Notes: generated from the letters alone by a model not told the origin. A stretch of 20,008 nucleotides of DNA from JAUIHN01 sp964556075 (GCA_964556075.1 CAZKUV010000009.1:1-20008), one strand, 5' to 3'. Shown: positions 1-7,992, counted from the stretch's first letter. Translations and numbers: made by a program.

Positions 1-27
1 AAATATTCAGTAAAACAAGGAATAAGT

Positions 28-279
28 ATGAACTTCTCTGAGAATAAAGTTTCAAATATTATTGAATTTCCAGCAGATAAAGTATCGCCTGCTAGAGCCA
101 GGAGGATTGGCAATCTTACTTTGGAATTGTCATCTGAAGATGTAATAAGTGATAATCCATACAGCTCATTGGAACATACCGGATATGACACGCAGCCCAC
201 AAAAAACCCCTATGAATTCGCGGAACCTTCTTTTTATATTGAAGGGGCAGATGCTTACGAATCTAATGTAGACTATTAG
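28..279 (+). CDS. Small hypothetical protein, 83 aa
   Basis: I do not recognise this protein. It starts at ATG 28 with a good Shine-Dalgarno (AAGGA, 7-8 nt upstream) and is followed within about 15 nt by a strong intrinsic terminator, so it is very probably a real gene. It is hydrophilic and acidic, has no signal peptide or membrane segment, and has a basic patch (ARARRIGN, about residues 22-29) followed by an acidic, Tyr/Asn/Pro-rich tail that is probably disordered. The N-terminal IIEFPADK stretch could be a short binding motif. Its promoter lies outside the window, so I cannot say whether it is the last gene of a longer operon. No function is proposed. Confidence 0.65.
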   Translation: MNFSENKVSNIIEFPADKVSPARARRIGNLTLELSSEDVISDNPYSSLEHTGYDTQPTKNPYEFAEPSFYIEGADAYESNVDY

Positions 280-292
280 ATTGAAAAGAAAT

Positions 293-318
293 AAAACTCG
301 GGTTCTGCCGAGTTTTTT
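293..318 (+). terminator. Rho-independent terminator of the 83-aa gene
   Basis: A perfect stem AACTCGG/CCGAGTT (295-301 with 308-314), extendable by A-T pairs, has a 6-nt loop and runs into six T residues (313-318). It lies directly after the 83-aa gene and just before the 3' end of the convergent tRNA-Leu. Confidence 0.85.
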
Positions 319-321
319 GTT

Positions 322-408
322 TGGTGCGGATGAGAGGACTTGAACCTCCACGTCTCGAAAGACACTAGCACCTGAAGCTAGCGCGTCTACCAATTCCGCC
401 ACATCCGC
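322..408 (-). tRNA. tRNA-Leu (anticodon CAG)
   Basis: Read on the minus strand, the gene begins GCGGATG at 408 and ends with the matching acceptor arm, discriminator A (325) and an encoded CCA (322-324). The anticodon stem CTAGC/GCTAG encloses the loop TTCAGGT, giving anticodon CAG (reads CUG). It has the long variable arm typical of tRNA-Leu (class II) and the T-arm GGTTCAAGTCC. Its length with CCA is 87 nt. A 78-aa open frame across it is only the tRNA read as protein. Confidence 0.95.
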
Positions 409-439
409 TTCTAACTCACTGTTTGTGAGTACGCTGCTA

Positions 440-469
440 ATAATACCCTATTATTGTCCTGGTTGTCGA
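440..469 (-). promoter_or_regulatory. Candidate promoter for tRNA-Leu(CAG)
   Basis: On the minus strand TCGACA (464-469) is followed after 18 nt by TATTAT (440-445), about 32 nt upstream of the tRNA 5' end. A perfect small hairpin ACTCAC/GTGAGT (414-430) lies in the leader between promoter and tRNA. Placement is from consensus matching only. Confidence 0.45.
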
Positions 470-472
470 GAC

Positions 473-2107
473 CTAGACTCGCGGTAAATAGTTGGGAAGC
501 GACGGAAATGAAATATCACTTTGGACCAGAGGAGCTAATTGTTTTATCTCCAGCAATTCCTTAACACCTGGATTTAGCAACTTGAATGGGTCAAAGGCTG
601 CTTTTATATCAGCAAACAATTGAAGTGTTTCATCATCGAACGTACTTAGTGCAAATCGACTCAGGAACCTTCCTTCCGCGCCAACACCCACGAGCTCTCC
701 GCCAACCTTTTGCACCAGTCTTGTATACTCATCGAGCATTTTCAGCATTTTCTGTTTCTCCCCGCTCTTCTTCAGATTGAGCAAAGGCCAAACTTGATAG
801 AGATTCATCAATTCGTTTCCATAGAGAGGAAACTGTATACTATGTTTTTTCGCTAACGTCTTAAGTCCTGATCTAAAGACACTCACACCCTCCGGAGGAA
901 TATATGTCATTCCAAAAACAGATGGAGCGCTAAACTCAACTCGGTCCCAAGAACCTGTCCAGATTAAAGCATCACGGATCGTTAAAAGTTCCTTGGCTTC
1001 GTCGCCAATCGCTCCCATATACCACACGTTCGCGGTATCTAGGATTTTAATCGTCTTTTTGACATGCCTATTTCTATGGCGCTCATTATAATCGTCAAAA
1101 CCAATCAAAAGTACTGTTTCTACGTCAAAACCTGCCTCTTGAAGAAAGTTATAGCTCTTTCCAATTAGCGTTGCCTTCTCAAACACTGCTACATCAAAGC
1201 TTTCAAGAAGAGCCGGTTTTTCTTTTGCCAAAATTACCTCAGCCGTATCCTGTGCAACCTCCGCGTCGTCAAATGCAGCTACAATGACATTTAGCCCAGA
1301 AGAGATATCGTAAGCTTTTAAAATCATCTCGCTAATAACACCAAGCGTACCTTGGCTACCAACAAATAGCGGCGTTAGGTCGAAAGAGCCATCTTTTTGT
1401 TTGACCTCGGCAATTTGGCAATACCCAGTATTCGTCGCTGTATTACGCTGAGCAATACTATCAATAAGTTCTTTGTTGTCTTCAATAAGGTTGTCGATAG
1501 TTCGGTAAATCTCACCTTCGAAAGTTCCAAGCCCTTTCTTTTTGCTTAACTCACGCTTGTTAATTCTCCCCGTCTGGATAACATCTCCATTTGCGAGAAC
1601 GACTTCAAGCCTATCGACCCACATCCCCATAGATCCATATTTTCCGGAAAAGATACTGCTTGCATTGTTCGCAACGGCTCCACCTACAGTACTATATTGA
1701 GAGCTTGCTGGCAGAGCTGGAATCCAAACCCCTTGCATACGTAAAGCCGCAGCAAGCGTGTCGGCAGTTACTCCTGGCTGTACTCGAACAAGCCGTTGCT
1801 TCGGTTCGTATTCAAATATCGTATTCATAAGCGCAGGAAATGAAAGTACGATGCCGGAACCTATCGCAGCACCTGTTAAATCACTACCTCCCCCTCGGGA
1901 AGTGACAGGTAAGGTATGGCCGCGTTCAGCTAGCTGCCAGACGAAACGTGCAACTTTACGGATATCATTTGTGCCTTTTGGATACACTACCATTTCAGGT
2001 TTCATTTTGAGTAGGCTTCCATCTCGACTCATGCTTTCGCGCACATCTCGACTCAGAGAAACTTCACCTGAAATATGCTCCTGGAGATACGCTCCAATTT
2101 TACTCAT
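473..2107 (-). CDS. FAD-binding oxidase/dehydrogenase, GlcD / D-lactate dehydrogenase type
   Basis: This flavoprotein is of the vanillyl-alcohol-oxidase fold, with a FAD_binding_4 N-terminal half and an FAD-oxidase C-terminal half, the family of glycolate oxidase GlcD and D-lactate dehydrogenases. It probably oxidises a 2-hydroxy acid in the cytoplasm or at the membrane face; the substrate cannot be told from sequence. Visible motifs are the FAD-pyrophosphate loop SRGGGSDLTGAAIG, the second FAD segment ASSQYSTVGGAVANNA, and the family's C-terminal FDPFKLLNPGVK. There is no Fe-S domain. The longest frame opens at a TTG at 2194. I prefer ATG 2107, which follows AAGGA at usable spacing and gives a start (MSKIGAYLQEH) like those I recall for CPR homologues; ATG 2146 is also possible. 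The stop is TAG. It is a single gene lying between two tRNA-Leu genes. Confidence 0.85.
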   Translation of the reverse strand: MSKIGAYLQEHISGEVSLSRDVRESMSRDGSLLKMKPEMVVYPKGTNDIRKVARFVWQLAERGHTLPVTSRGGGSDLTGAAIGSGIVLSFPALMNTIFEYEPKQRLVRVQPGVTADTLAAALRMQGVWIPALPASSQYSTVGGAVANNASSIFSGKYGSMGMWVDRLEVVLANGDVIQTGRINKRELSKKKGLGTFEGEIYRTIDNLIEDNKELIDSIAQRNTATNTGYCQIAEVKQKDGSFDLTPLFVGSQGTLGVISEMILKAYDISSGLNVIVAAFDDAEVAQDTAEVILAKEKPALLESFDVAVFEKATLIGKSYNFLQEAGFDVETVLLIGFDDYNERHRNRHVKKTIKILDTANVWYMGAIGDEAKELLTIRDALIWTGSWDRVEFSAPSVFGMTYIPPEGVSVFRSGLKTLAKKHSIQFPLYGNELMNLYQVWPLLNLKKSGEKQKMLKMLDEYTRLVQKVGGELVGVGAEGRFLSRFALSTFDDETLQLFADIKAAFDPFKLLNPGVKELLEIKQLAPLVQSDISFPSLPNYLPRV

Positions 2108-2259
2108 AACAAGTCTATCCTTCCACTCATGTCCATATGATAGCATAAGCTCATCCAGACCGCCTACTTTAGGTAGTATCCAATGCACTTCCAAAACCCT
2201 GGTTACTCTGATAAAATAATGCTGTGTCGAATCAAGAATTACCTATTCTTGGAAGTTAT

Positions 2260-2344
2260 GCGGATGTGGTGGAATTGGTAGACACGCATGCCTTAGGAGC
2301 ATGTGCCTCACGGCGTGAAGGTTCAAGTCCTTTCATCCGCACCA
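2260..2344 (+). tRNA. tRNA-Leu (anticodon TAG)
   Basis: The gene runs from GCGGATG at 2260 to discriminator A 2341 and encoded CCA (2342-2344). Anticodon stem CATGC/GCATG encloses CTTAGGA, giving anticodon TAG (reads CUA). It has a class II long variable arm and T-arm GGTTCAAGTCC. Its acceptor and D-arm are nearly identical to the tRNA-Leu(CAG) at 322-408, which lies in the opposite orientation on the far side of the oxidase gene. Confidence 0.95.
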
Positions 2345-2363
2345 CGTGTATGCACAAAATACA

Positions 2364-2392
2364 AAATAAACGAACCAGCGGTTCGTTTATTT
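2364..2392. terminator. Bidirectional hairpin terminator between tRNA-Leu and the surface operon
   Basis: A perfect 13-bp inverted repeat (AAATAAACGAACC / GGTTCGTTTATTT) with a 3-nt loop. On the minus strand it is followed by a T-rich stretch (TTTATTTTGTATTTT), so it probably ends the convergent surface-protein operon as well as the tRNA transcript. Confidence 0.7.
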
Positions 2393-2429
2393 GCTTTCTG
2401 TAACCTTTCTGTAAGCTCTGAGCACTAGG

Positions 2430-2457
2430 CAGCACCAACCGAAATCGGCTGGTGCTG
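2430..2457. terminator. Second GC-rich hairpin downstream of the surface operon
   Basis: Stem CAGCACCA/TGGTGCTG (2430-2437 with 2450-2457), with inner CCG/CGG pairing and loop AAAT, lies 30 nt past the stop codon at 2488. There is no T-run directly after it on either strand. It may stabilise the mRNA 3' end or act together with the hairpin at 2364-2392. Confidence 0.45.
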
Positions 2458-2487
2458 TCGTCATTCTATCCCTTTGGGCTCTTCACA

Positions 2488-3507
2488 TTATCTCTGAGAA
2501 CTAAAGGTTTGCTGCTTTGGCGCACGACCGCGTATCCACCAAACCAGTCCTCCTATAAGTGCTACAAAAAGTACCACTGCTGCCGCGGCTAAAATCATAA
2601 CCGATTTAGGTATCAGCCAAAACGTTTCAGACACTTCAATACTCTGGTTTTTCGAACCATAAGTGAACGTCGCATTAACGGTATATTTTCCAAAACTTTC
2701 TATACCCTCAAGTTTTTCAACCCAACGTCGAGCGCTGCCAGGCAGAACAACGTCTCTTTGTTCCTTGTTATTGAAATCCTTCTCGAATACAATTTCATCT
2801 CCTTTGGTAACTGATATCATACCGAAAGGACCAGCCTGAACTTTCCCTTTATTTTCGAATCTTACAACCGCCTCTATGTCTTCACCGTTCATAAAGAATG
2901 ACTTTGGGCGACCACCTTGATGAATTGAAAAGAGGGTTAAGTCTAGCTTCTCAGGCGCATCACCGGCTACTGTAAGCAGAATGAGAGATGCAACACTAAT
3001 ATTTACGTTAACTTGACCGCCAGTATCAGGATCTGTCGGAGCAAACCTAACTGAACCGAAGTAGCCTCCAGGCTGAGCGTCTTCTGGAACTACCAGTTCA
3101 ATTTCGACTACCTTCGCTTCTTTTGGCTCGAGTGTTATATTCTCAATCGGTGTCATGAACCGTTTGAGACTATGTTCGTCAGCATATTCTGTTTCATCAA
3201 GGATGATGGCTGGTGTACCATCCTCATCCCCAGCGACGAAGTCATTTTGAATTACACGTACTGACACCTTCTTATCACTAGGGTTAGTAACTGTCACCTT
3301 AACAATTTTCGTCTCACCGGGATTAACAGTTGCGTCTGTACGGAGTGGCGAAACCTTGAGGGTATTCGCCGTGCCCTCACTACCCTCGGTCGACTGTGCG
3401 AATGAAATTGCACCTAGCAGTCCCAACGAAATCCCTACCATCAACGCAGCACCGATAAGTAGCTGGAACGCAGCCGTCGAAGTTATTTTCAGAATCTTAG
3501 CAGTCAT
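2488..3507 (-). CDS. DUF916-like membrane-anchored surface protein (WxL-interacting-protein-like)
   Basis: Predicted extracytoplasmic protein held by one C-terminal membrane helix. Residues 1-37 form a signal peptide (cleavage near SFAQS). About 50-180 is an Ig-like beta-sandwich with the DUF916-type pattern: VSPLRTDATVNPGET, then KxxxVTNPSDK, then PEDAQPGGYFGSVRF. About 185-298 is a second beta domain, 302-326 is the membrane helix, and a short basic tail stays in the cytoplasm. In Firmicutes, DUF916/DUF3324 proteins bind peptidoglycan and hold WxL proteins; by analogy this may anchor the secreted protein encoded 17 nt upstream (3525-4712), with which it shares an operon. ATG 3507 has AGAAAGG about 12 nt upstream. 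The stop is TAA. A 361-aa relative is encoded at 5757-6842. Confidence 0.75.
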   Translation of the reverse strand: MTAKILKITSTAAFQLLIGAALMVGISLGLLGAISFAQSTEGSEGTANTLKVSPLRTDATVNPGETKIVKVTVTNPSDKKVSVRVIQNDFVAGDEDGTPAIILDETEYADEHSLKRFMTPIENITLEPKEAKVVEIELVVPEDAQPGGYFGSVRFAPTDPDTGGQVNVNISVASLILLTVAGDAPEKLDLTLFSIHQGGRPKSFFMNGEDIEAVVRFENKGKVQAGPFGMISVTKGDEIVFEKDFNNKEQRDVVLPGSARRWVEKLEGIESFGKYTVNATFTYGSKNQSIEVSETFWLIPKSVMILAAAAVVLFVALIGGLVWWIRGRAPKQQTFSSQR

Positions 3508-3524
3508 GGTAATAGTTGCCTTTC

Positions 3525-4712
3525 TTAGAATTTACCGACAGCAATCATGCTTAGGTCGGTCGAGTAAAGGCCAGCAGGCGTGCTGTTAGTGACTGACGCA
3601 CCAAACTCAAGCTCAAGGTTTTTGCCCGTTGCAGGTGCACCATTTGTATCAAGGAATAAATCACCAAATGTGCTAGTAACACCGCTGGCATGCGTATCAT
3701 CATATTTGAATGCAAATTTAAGTGGTCCATAGTATGCCTCAGGTTCTTCTGGATCAACAGATGGGTCATACGGTCTCAAAGTACCAATAGGGTTAACAGC
3801 TCCGTCGGCGTTAGTTGGGGCTGCAGCGGTTTTTACACCGAAAGCAGCAGTCGAAGTTGTTACATCATTATCTTGCGCTGCAACAATATCGCATTGGTCG
3901 GTGCCTGCACGCATTAACCCACCACAAAGTGCGCTACTCTTTAGGTGGACAACTGCACCACTGACCGCATTAGTATTAATCTGAGTGAACAACGAACCTG
4001 TGCTTACAACGCCTGGTTGCAATGCAATGATGCCCTCCGCCACTTCTTCACCAAGTTGCAAGACTGGCGCGACAACGTTTGAACAGTTAGCAGCAATATC
4101 CTCTTTAGATACGCAAAACTCAAGAGTTTCGAGAACTGTACCAGATACGCTAACGCTGTCGTTGAAGTAAAGTGCTACTGAGCCGCTATCGAGAACGTTT
4201 CCTACAGCGCTAGGGTTCTCTGATTGATATCCCGCAGCATCCGTGCCATCATCATAGGTCACAATTCGAGCGTACATAACACCAGTCTGGGTTGGGTTAG
4301 TCAGCTTTGTAAATTCAATCACGTGTTCGTCTTCTTGTGGATCTATTTCCATTGTTGCCACAATCTTATTCGCAGTTGCGGCAGTAATGACGACACCTGC
4401 GGTGCTCGTCTCAGCTGCGCTAGCGTCAAATCCAGTTGGTGCTGTACAGCTCTGACCCAGCAGAGGAGTATTTGAACAAAATTCAATTACGAATGCACCT
4501 GCCTCTTCTTCAGGTGTAAATGCTACTGTATATTGGACGCTCTCTGGCGCAGCAGTAACTGATGCTGAGCTTGGAGTAATTGAACGAGTGTTTAATGTGT
4601 CTGCCGACACTAGTGTTGAGACGATAGATGCTAACAATAACACAGTCAAAGTCGCTGCCGTAATGACAGTTCTATGACTAGATATTTTTTGTATCAGGCC
4701 TGTATGACCCAT
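3525..4712 (-). CDS. Secreted WxL-like surface protein, 395 aa
   Basis: Secreted protein with an N-terminal hydrophobic signal (about residues 15-38, ending LVSADT) and no further membrane segment. It consists of beta-rich domains rich in Thr, Ala, Val and Ser. Two short Cys loops, EFCSNTPLLGQSC and EFCVSKEDIAANC, follow the same layout as in the neighbouring paralogues, and a third pair is CGGLMRAGTDQC. The C-terminus, STPAGLYSTDLSMIAVGKF, matches the TPAGxY end of the other family members here. It is first in an operon with the DUF916-like gene. ATG 4712 is preceded by GGGGGAAAG. I see no canonical W-x-L motif, so WxL-like describes architecture and context only. It probably forms part of a surface layer or adhesive complex. 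Confidence 0.7.
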   Translation of the reverse strand: MGHTGLIQKISSHRTVITAATLTVLLLASIVSTLVSADTLNTRSITPSSASVTAAPESVQYTVAFTPEEEAGAFVIEFCSNTPLLGQSCTAPTGFDASAAETSTAGVVITAATANKIVATMEIDPQEDEHVIEFTKLTNPTQTGVMYARIVTYDDGTDAAGYQSENPSAVGNVLDSGSVALYFNDSVSVSGTVLETLEFCVSKEDIAANCSNVVAPVLQLGEEVAEGIIALQPGVVSTGSLFTQINTNAVSGAVVHLKSSALCGGLMRAGTDQCDIVAAQDNDVTTSTAAFGVKTAAAPTNADGAVNPIGTLRPYDPSVDPEEPEAYYGPLKFAFKYDDTHASGVTSTFGDLFLDTNGAPATGKNLELEFGASVTNSTPAGLYSTDLSMIAVGKF

Positions 4713-4716
4713 AAAA

Positions 4717-4728
4717 CTTTCCCCCGTT
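4717..4728 (-). promoter_or_regulatory. Leader motif AACGGGGGAAAG
   Basis: A 12-nt sequence on the minus strand that ends 4 nt before the ATG at 4712 and contains the purine-rich ribosome-binding stretch. The identical 12-mer occurs in the leader of the paralogous gene at 8062-9714 (positions 9752-9763). Confidence 0.4.
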
Positions 4729-4766
4729 TTCCTTTTTATTACCCTTTTGCCTCAAAAGACGCCTTT

Positions 4767-4796
4767 AGTGTATCACGACGATGCTTATGCTAACAA
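4767..4796 (-). promoter_or_regulatory. Candidate promoter of the 4712-2488 surface operon
   Basis: TTGTTA (4791-4796), an 18-nt spacer and TACACT (4767-4772) on the minus strand place transcription start about 50 nt before ATG 4712. The boxes and spacing resemble the promoter upstream of the 550-aa paralogue (TTGCTT, 18 nt, TAGACT). Confidence 0.5.
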
Positions 4797-4812
4797 GCAC
4801 TTATCCACGACA

Positions 4813-5733
4813 TTACTGCTTCGAATAGGCATCCCTCTCTTTGAGCATCTGATTACGCAAGCTAACTAGCTGGCTTCGTCGTCCAAGCCAAAAAGTTGGA
4901 AATAACAGCACAAGTGCTGCTGCAGCAGGTATCCATAAAATTATCGTTCTTTCACGAGGCAATCCATCATCGTCTGTTTCTCCGGAAACAGGAGTCGGTT
5001 CTCCATTTGATACGGCGACAAGCTGCAAAAATGCGCTGACACCGTTGACATCTGTTACTCGTACATTTACTTGGTATATTCCGGCGTTTCTATACGTATG
5101 ACCGATATTTAATGTTCCTGCTACTGGTTGGCTTAGTAGCTCTGCTTCGCTTCCATCACCCCAATCGATACTGAATGCGTAAGGCCCAGTTCCTCCAGAG
5201 AGTTGAAGTGGCCATGTCAATTGACTTCCGGCCGCTGCAGATCGGCGCCCAAAATTGCTCGTAAGCGTAATAAGCTCGCCAAATGCGGTAAAGTTTGTGT
5301 CTGTATACGATACGGTAGTTACATTAGATTCTGGTCCCGCTTGATACAAATCGTCGAATACTCTCGCCATTAGTTCGTTGGTTCCTGCGAATAGGCTCAC
5401 CTCTATACTAAAGCTGCCATTCTCACATAACACTGCCCCGACCATAACTCCGTTATTATATATTTGAACTAATAAGTCATTTGGGCATATGCCTTGGACA
5501 GTAATTGGCGAGGTTGAGAATGAGGCTCCATCGCCTGGAACGGCAATAGTCGCTCCTTCAGTCGGAGGAGGTTGCGTCTTGCGCGCCTCAAGACCAAATC
5601 CGCCTGGGGCAGGATCGGGTTCTGGCAGCGGTGTAAGTTGAGCAACCGCTTGTCCTGAATGCATGAGTCCGACGATTACCGTTGTCACCACCAGTGAAAC
5701 CCAGATTGGCAGCGGACGGAGTATACTTTTCAT
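4813..5733 (-). CDS. Membrane-anchored Ig-like/PKD surface protein, 306 aa
   Basis: Exported protein tethered by one C-terminal helix. It has a signal peptide (about 1-32, ending AVAQ) and a Pro-rich linker (about 33-60). A bacterial Ig/Big-like domain covers about 61-145 (IAVPGDGASF ... SPITVQG) with a Cys pair in ICPND and LCENG. A PKD domain (about 150-245) shows the signatures SIDWGDGSE and GHTYRNAGIYQVNVRVTD. The membrane helix is at about 264-283, followed by a basic cytoplasmic tail of about 22 residues. ATG 5733 has a clear GGAGAGGGG ribosome-binding site. It follows the DUF916-like gene by 23 nt, so the two are one operon. PKD and Ig domains are generally adhesive or spacer modules; the ligand is unknown. 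Confidence 0.75.
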   Translation of the reverse strand: MKSILRPLPIWVSLVVTTVIVGLMHSGQAVAQLTPLPEPDPAPGGFGLEARKTQPPPTEGATIAVPGDGASFSTSPITVQGICPNDLLVQIYNNGVMVGAVLCENGSFSIEVSLFAGTNELMARVFDDLYQAGPESNVTTVSYTDTNFTAFGELITLTSNFGRRSAAAGSQLTWPLQLSGGTGPYAFSIDWGDGSEAELLSQPVAGTLNIGHTYRNAGIYQVNVRVTDVNGVSAFLQLVAVSNGEPTPVSGETDDDGLPRERTIILWIPAAAALVLLFPTFWLGRRSQLVSLRNQMLKERDAYSKQ

Positions 5734-5756
5734 CGCCCCTCTCCTTCTACCTGATT

Positions 5757-6842
5757 TTATTTATTACTTCGACTATGTGACTTTAAGCCGCTTTTTCTTG
5801 ATTTGAAGAATCTCACAATTCTCCAGACATGGTAACCAACAAATGCGAGAGCTAACACTAGAGCGGCAATAGCCCAAATCGGCATGTAAATAAACCATGC
5901 TTTGCCGACTATTTCCTTCGTTGGATTACCGTTCCAGCCGTAGAACGCATTAAGTTCAACGGTATATAGACCTGGCCACAAACCTGTATCCTTAGAGCAC
6001 AAGGGTGCTGTTTGACGTGACCCATCAAAATCAACCTCTTCTTCAACGGTTTTCACACACACGCTAAAGGTTCTAGTTTGGTCAATCAATGCTAATGCGC
6101 CACTGGGATTAATATCATTGATTGATATCTCCTTACCAAACATACTTTTGATCGTCATACTTCCTACAGGACTTTCAGCAACATTTCCTTCGTTCTTTAA
6201 TGTGTATCCAATCCGCAGCGGCATATCGATATTAATGAGTTTAAAATCACCTGTTGGCTTATCAGATTCACGAGTGCTTGCAGTGTCTTCTTTTGGCCAA
6301 TACGCTCCTAGTTTCTGAAGTGACATATTCTCTTCAACTTCACCAGGAGTAGTCACAAAAACGAGTGAAACACCTGACGCACTTAATCCTACGTTGCCCC
6401 CTTCCGAAGAAGACGACGAGAACAGTACCGCACTATAGTAGCTACCCGCCTTATAGTCTTCCGGAAGGGATATACTAATTGGAATAGACGCGCTCGAGTC
6501 TGGATCCACAGTATAAGTTTCGGGAATATCAATAAACCGTCTGAGCGACCAAGGTTTCTCAGGCTCATCGGGGTCGAGCAGTAGTTTCGGTGTACCACCA
6601 TCGTTTGCATACGTAAAATCAACGACGCGCATAGCCAAATACAGCGGTCGCTCTTTATCTAGATTGTTGACCAGGAAAGTATCTTCTATAAGGTCCCCTG
6701 GCTGGATCGTGTAATTCTTTCGCGGTGTAATACTTAGAGCCGCCGAGCCTTGTGCATCAACTGGTATCGAAGGTATAACTGCCATACCTAGGACTGTTAT
6801 AGCTGCGAGCATAATCAAGATACTGATTTTAAGGCGGTTCAT
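5757..6842 (-). CDS. DUF916-like membrane-anchored surface protein, 361 aa
   Basis: Second DUF916-like protein of the locus. It has a signal peptide (about 1-31, ending PVDAQG) and an N-terminal beta-sandwich with the family pattern: ITPRKNYTIQPGD, then a VNNLDKE turn, then LPEDYKAGSYYSAVLF. A second beta domain runs to about residue 318 and contains a Cys pair (SVCVKT, APLCSKD). The membrane helix is at about 322-341 (IWAIAALVLALAFVGYHVW), with a strongly basic tail (FFKSRKSGLKSHSRSNK) in the cytoplasm. It heads an operon with the Ig/PKD protein. By analogy with WxL-interacting proteins it may anchor the secreted paralogues encoded just upstream. ATG 6842 follows GAGGGAGAAAT. Confidence 0.75.
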   Translation of the reverse strand: MNRLKISILIMLAAITVLGMAVIPSIPVDAQGSAALSITPRKNYTIQPGDLIEDTFLVNNLDKERPLYLAMRVVDFTYANDGGTPKLLLDPDEPEKPWSLRRFIDIPETYTVDPDSSASIPISISLPEDYKAGSYYSAVLFSSSSSEGGNVGLSASGVSLVFVTTPGEVEENMSLQKLGAYWPKEDTASTRESDKPTGDFKLINIDMPLRIGYTLKNEGNVAESPVGSMTIKSMFGKEISINDINPSGALALIDQTRTFSVCVKTVEEEVDFDGSRQTAPLCSKDTGLWPGLYTVELNAFYGWNGNPTKEIVGKAWFIYMPIWAIAALVLALAFVGYHVWRIVRFFKSRKSGLKSHSRSNK

Positions 6843-6891
6843 TCTTTCTATTTCTCCCTCACACTTCGGTTAATGTATAAGTATAAGCCTT

Positions 6892-6897
6892 ATTGTA
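6892..6897 (-). promoter_or_regulatory. Candidate extended -10 promoter of the DUF916/PKD operon
   Basis: TGGTACAAT on the minus strand fits an extended -10 (TGn-TACAAT). It predicts a start about 43 nt before ATG 6842 and lies just after the stop of the upstream gene (6909). No convincing -35 is visible. Confidence 0.4.
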
Positions 6898-6908
6898 CCA
6901 TTAATCTT

Positions 6909-7982
6909 TTAAAAGCGACCCGATGCGATAAAGTTTACTGTTGTACTATATACACCAGGCTTGAGGTTCTCACTGACATTAACTATGTAGCTGACGGTAA
7001 ATTTTTTCATAAGACTTACGTTTGGCGAGAATGCCACTTCGTCTCCCGACACGAACTTATATTTATCAGGTTGACTGTAGTCAGGGGCAGCCAGGGCGTT
7101 TGCCCACTCCCCTTCTGGGTCCTGACCAACTTCCGGCTCACTATTTGCAACTAAATTAATTCCGAATTGATTTTGACCAGGAATACTTTCCGAAGGCTCA
7201 CTAATAGGAGAAATTACGTTTGTGCCTGCACTCAAAGGTGTGCCGTATGCAAGTATTGAGAAGCCGGCCGTGGCATTTGTTCCTACAGCCATTTGTGACT
7301 GCGCTGTTAATGTGGAATCTGGAGATAAATCACCCATTTCGGCATAATACACGCCGTTGGTATCGGTGCAATTATATTCCACTTCTTGAGCTAAACAAAA
7401 GATTAGCATTGGTGGTACTTGAGTTTCGATTATGATTCCTTCTGTAATTTGCCCACTAACTGATCCGAAATCTCCCTGCGGTCCAGATCCGTCCGTCTAA
7501 GTAAATGTCTTTATACGCACCGCAAATGCTTGCTCAGACGTAGTTGGATTAACGACTCCATCGAATACATATGATGATTTATGGTTAATAGGTACTAATG
7601 GATTGCGGGATAGAAGTAATCTATTAGTGGATTTCTCTACTATAGAAAATCCTGTCTCGCCTATCTGTTCACCTAAAGTAACGTTAACCACATTCAGGCC
7701 AGGAGGTATGTCACATGGATGATATGGAATTGGGTCCTCACAAAATAAGAGTTCGAACGAACCAATCGGACTAGGGCTCATATATCGGAAACTAAGTCTA
7801 TAGAATGTCGTCTCGCCCGCTCTGGTGCTATTCATATAAAGACTACGCTCCTGAAGCCTCTTTGCCGCAGACACTGACGGAACAACAACAAAAGCAACCA
7901 GACAAATAGCAAATAATAACTCAAGAATAAACCGGTGCCAATAGAGTGTCTTGGCATGCCAATGCGCAGAATACTGGAGCAT
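6909..7982 (-). pseudogene. WxL-like secreted surface protein interrupted by an in-frame TAG
   Basis: The two halves, down to 7497 and from 7496 to 6909, are in the same frame and separated only by a TAG at 7497-7499. The first half has a signal peptide (FILELLFAICLVAFVVVPSVSA) and the N-terminal Cys loop FCEDPIPYHPC. The second has the central Cys loop FCLAQEVEYNC, the QFGINLVANSEPEVG block and the end LKPGVYSTTVNFIASGRF. Together they match the domain order of the 395-aa and 550-aa paralogues, so this is one gene with a nonsense codon or a consensus error, not two genes. The longest frame opens at TTG 8015, but that lies inside the upstream terminator; ATG 7982 or 7994 is more likely. TAG is a normal stop elsewhere in the window (573-aa oxidase frame, delta subunit, 246-aa surface protein), so amber recoding is unlikely. 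Confidence 0.7.
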
Positions 7983-7992
7983 AACATTTATC

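Noticed and set aside
166..402. 78-aa frame MAELVDALASGASVFRD on the minus strand
   Set aside because: It is tRNA-Leu(CAG) read as protein, a familiar false gene.
1758..2219. 153-aa open frame on the plus strand
   Set aside because: Antisense to the well-supported FAD-oxidase frame; no ribosome-binding site and no recognisable domain.
2256..2438. 60-aa frame on the minus strand
   Set aside because: It runs antisense through tRNA-Leu(TAG) and the terminator hairpins and has no coding character.
6909..7409. Separate 166-aa gene starting MLIFCLAQEV
   Set aside because: In frame with the upstream half, begins inside the central Cys-loop domain and has no signal peptide or ribosome-binding site, so it is the second half of the interrupted gene.
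7497..7499. Amber codon recoded as an amino acid
   Set aside because: TAG ends the oxidase, the delta subunit and the 246-aa surface protein in this window, and no suppressor tRNA or recoding signal is seen.
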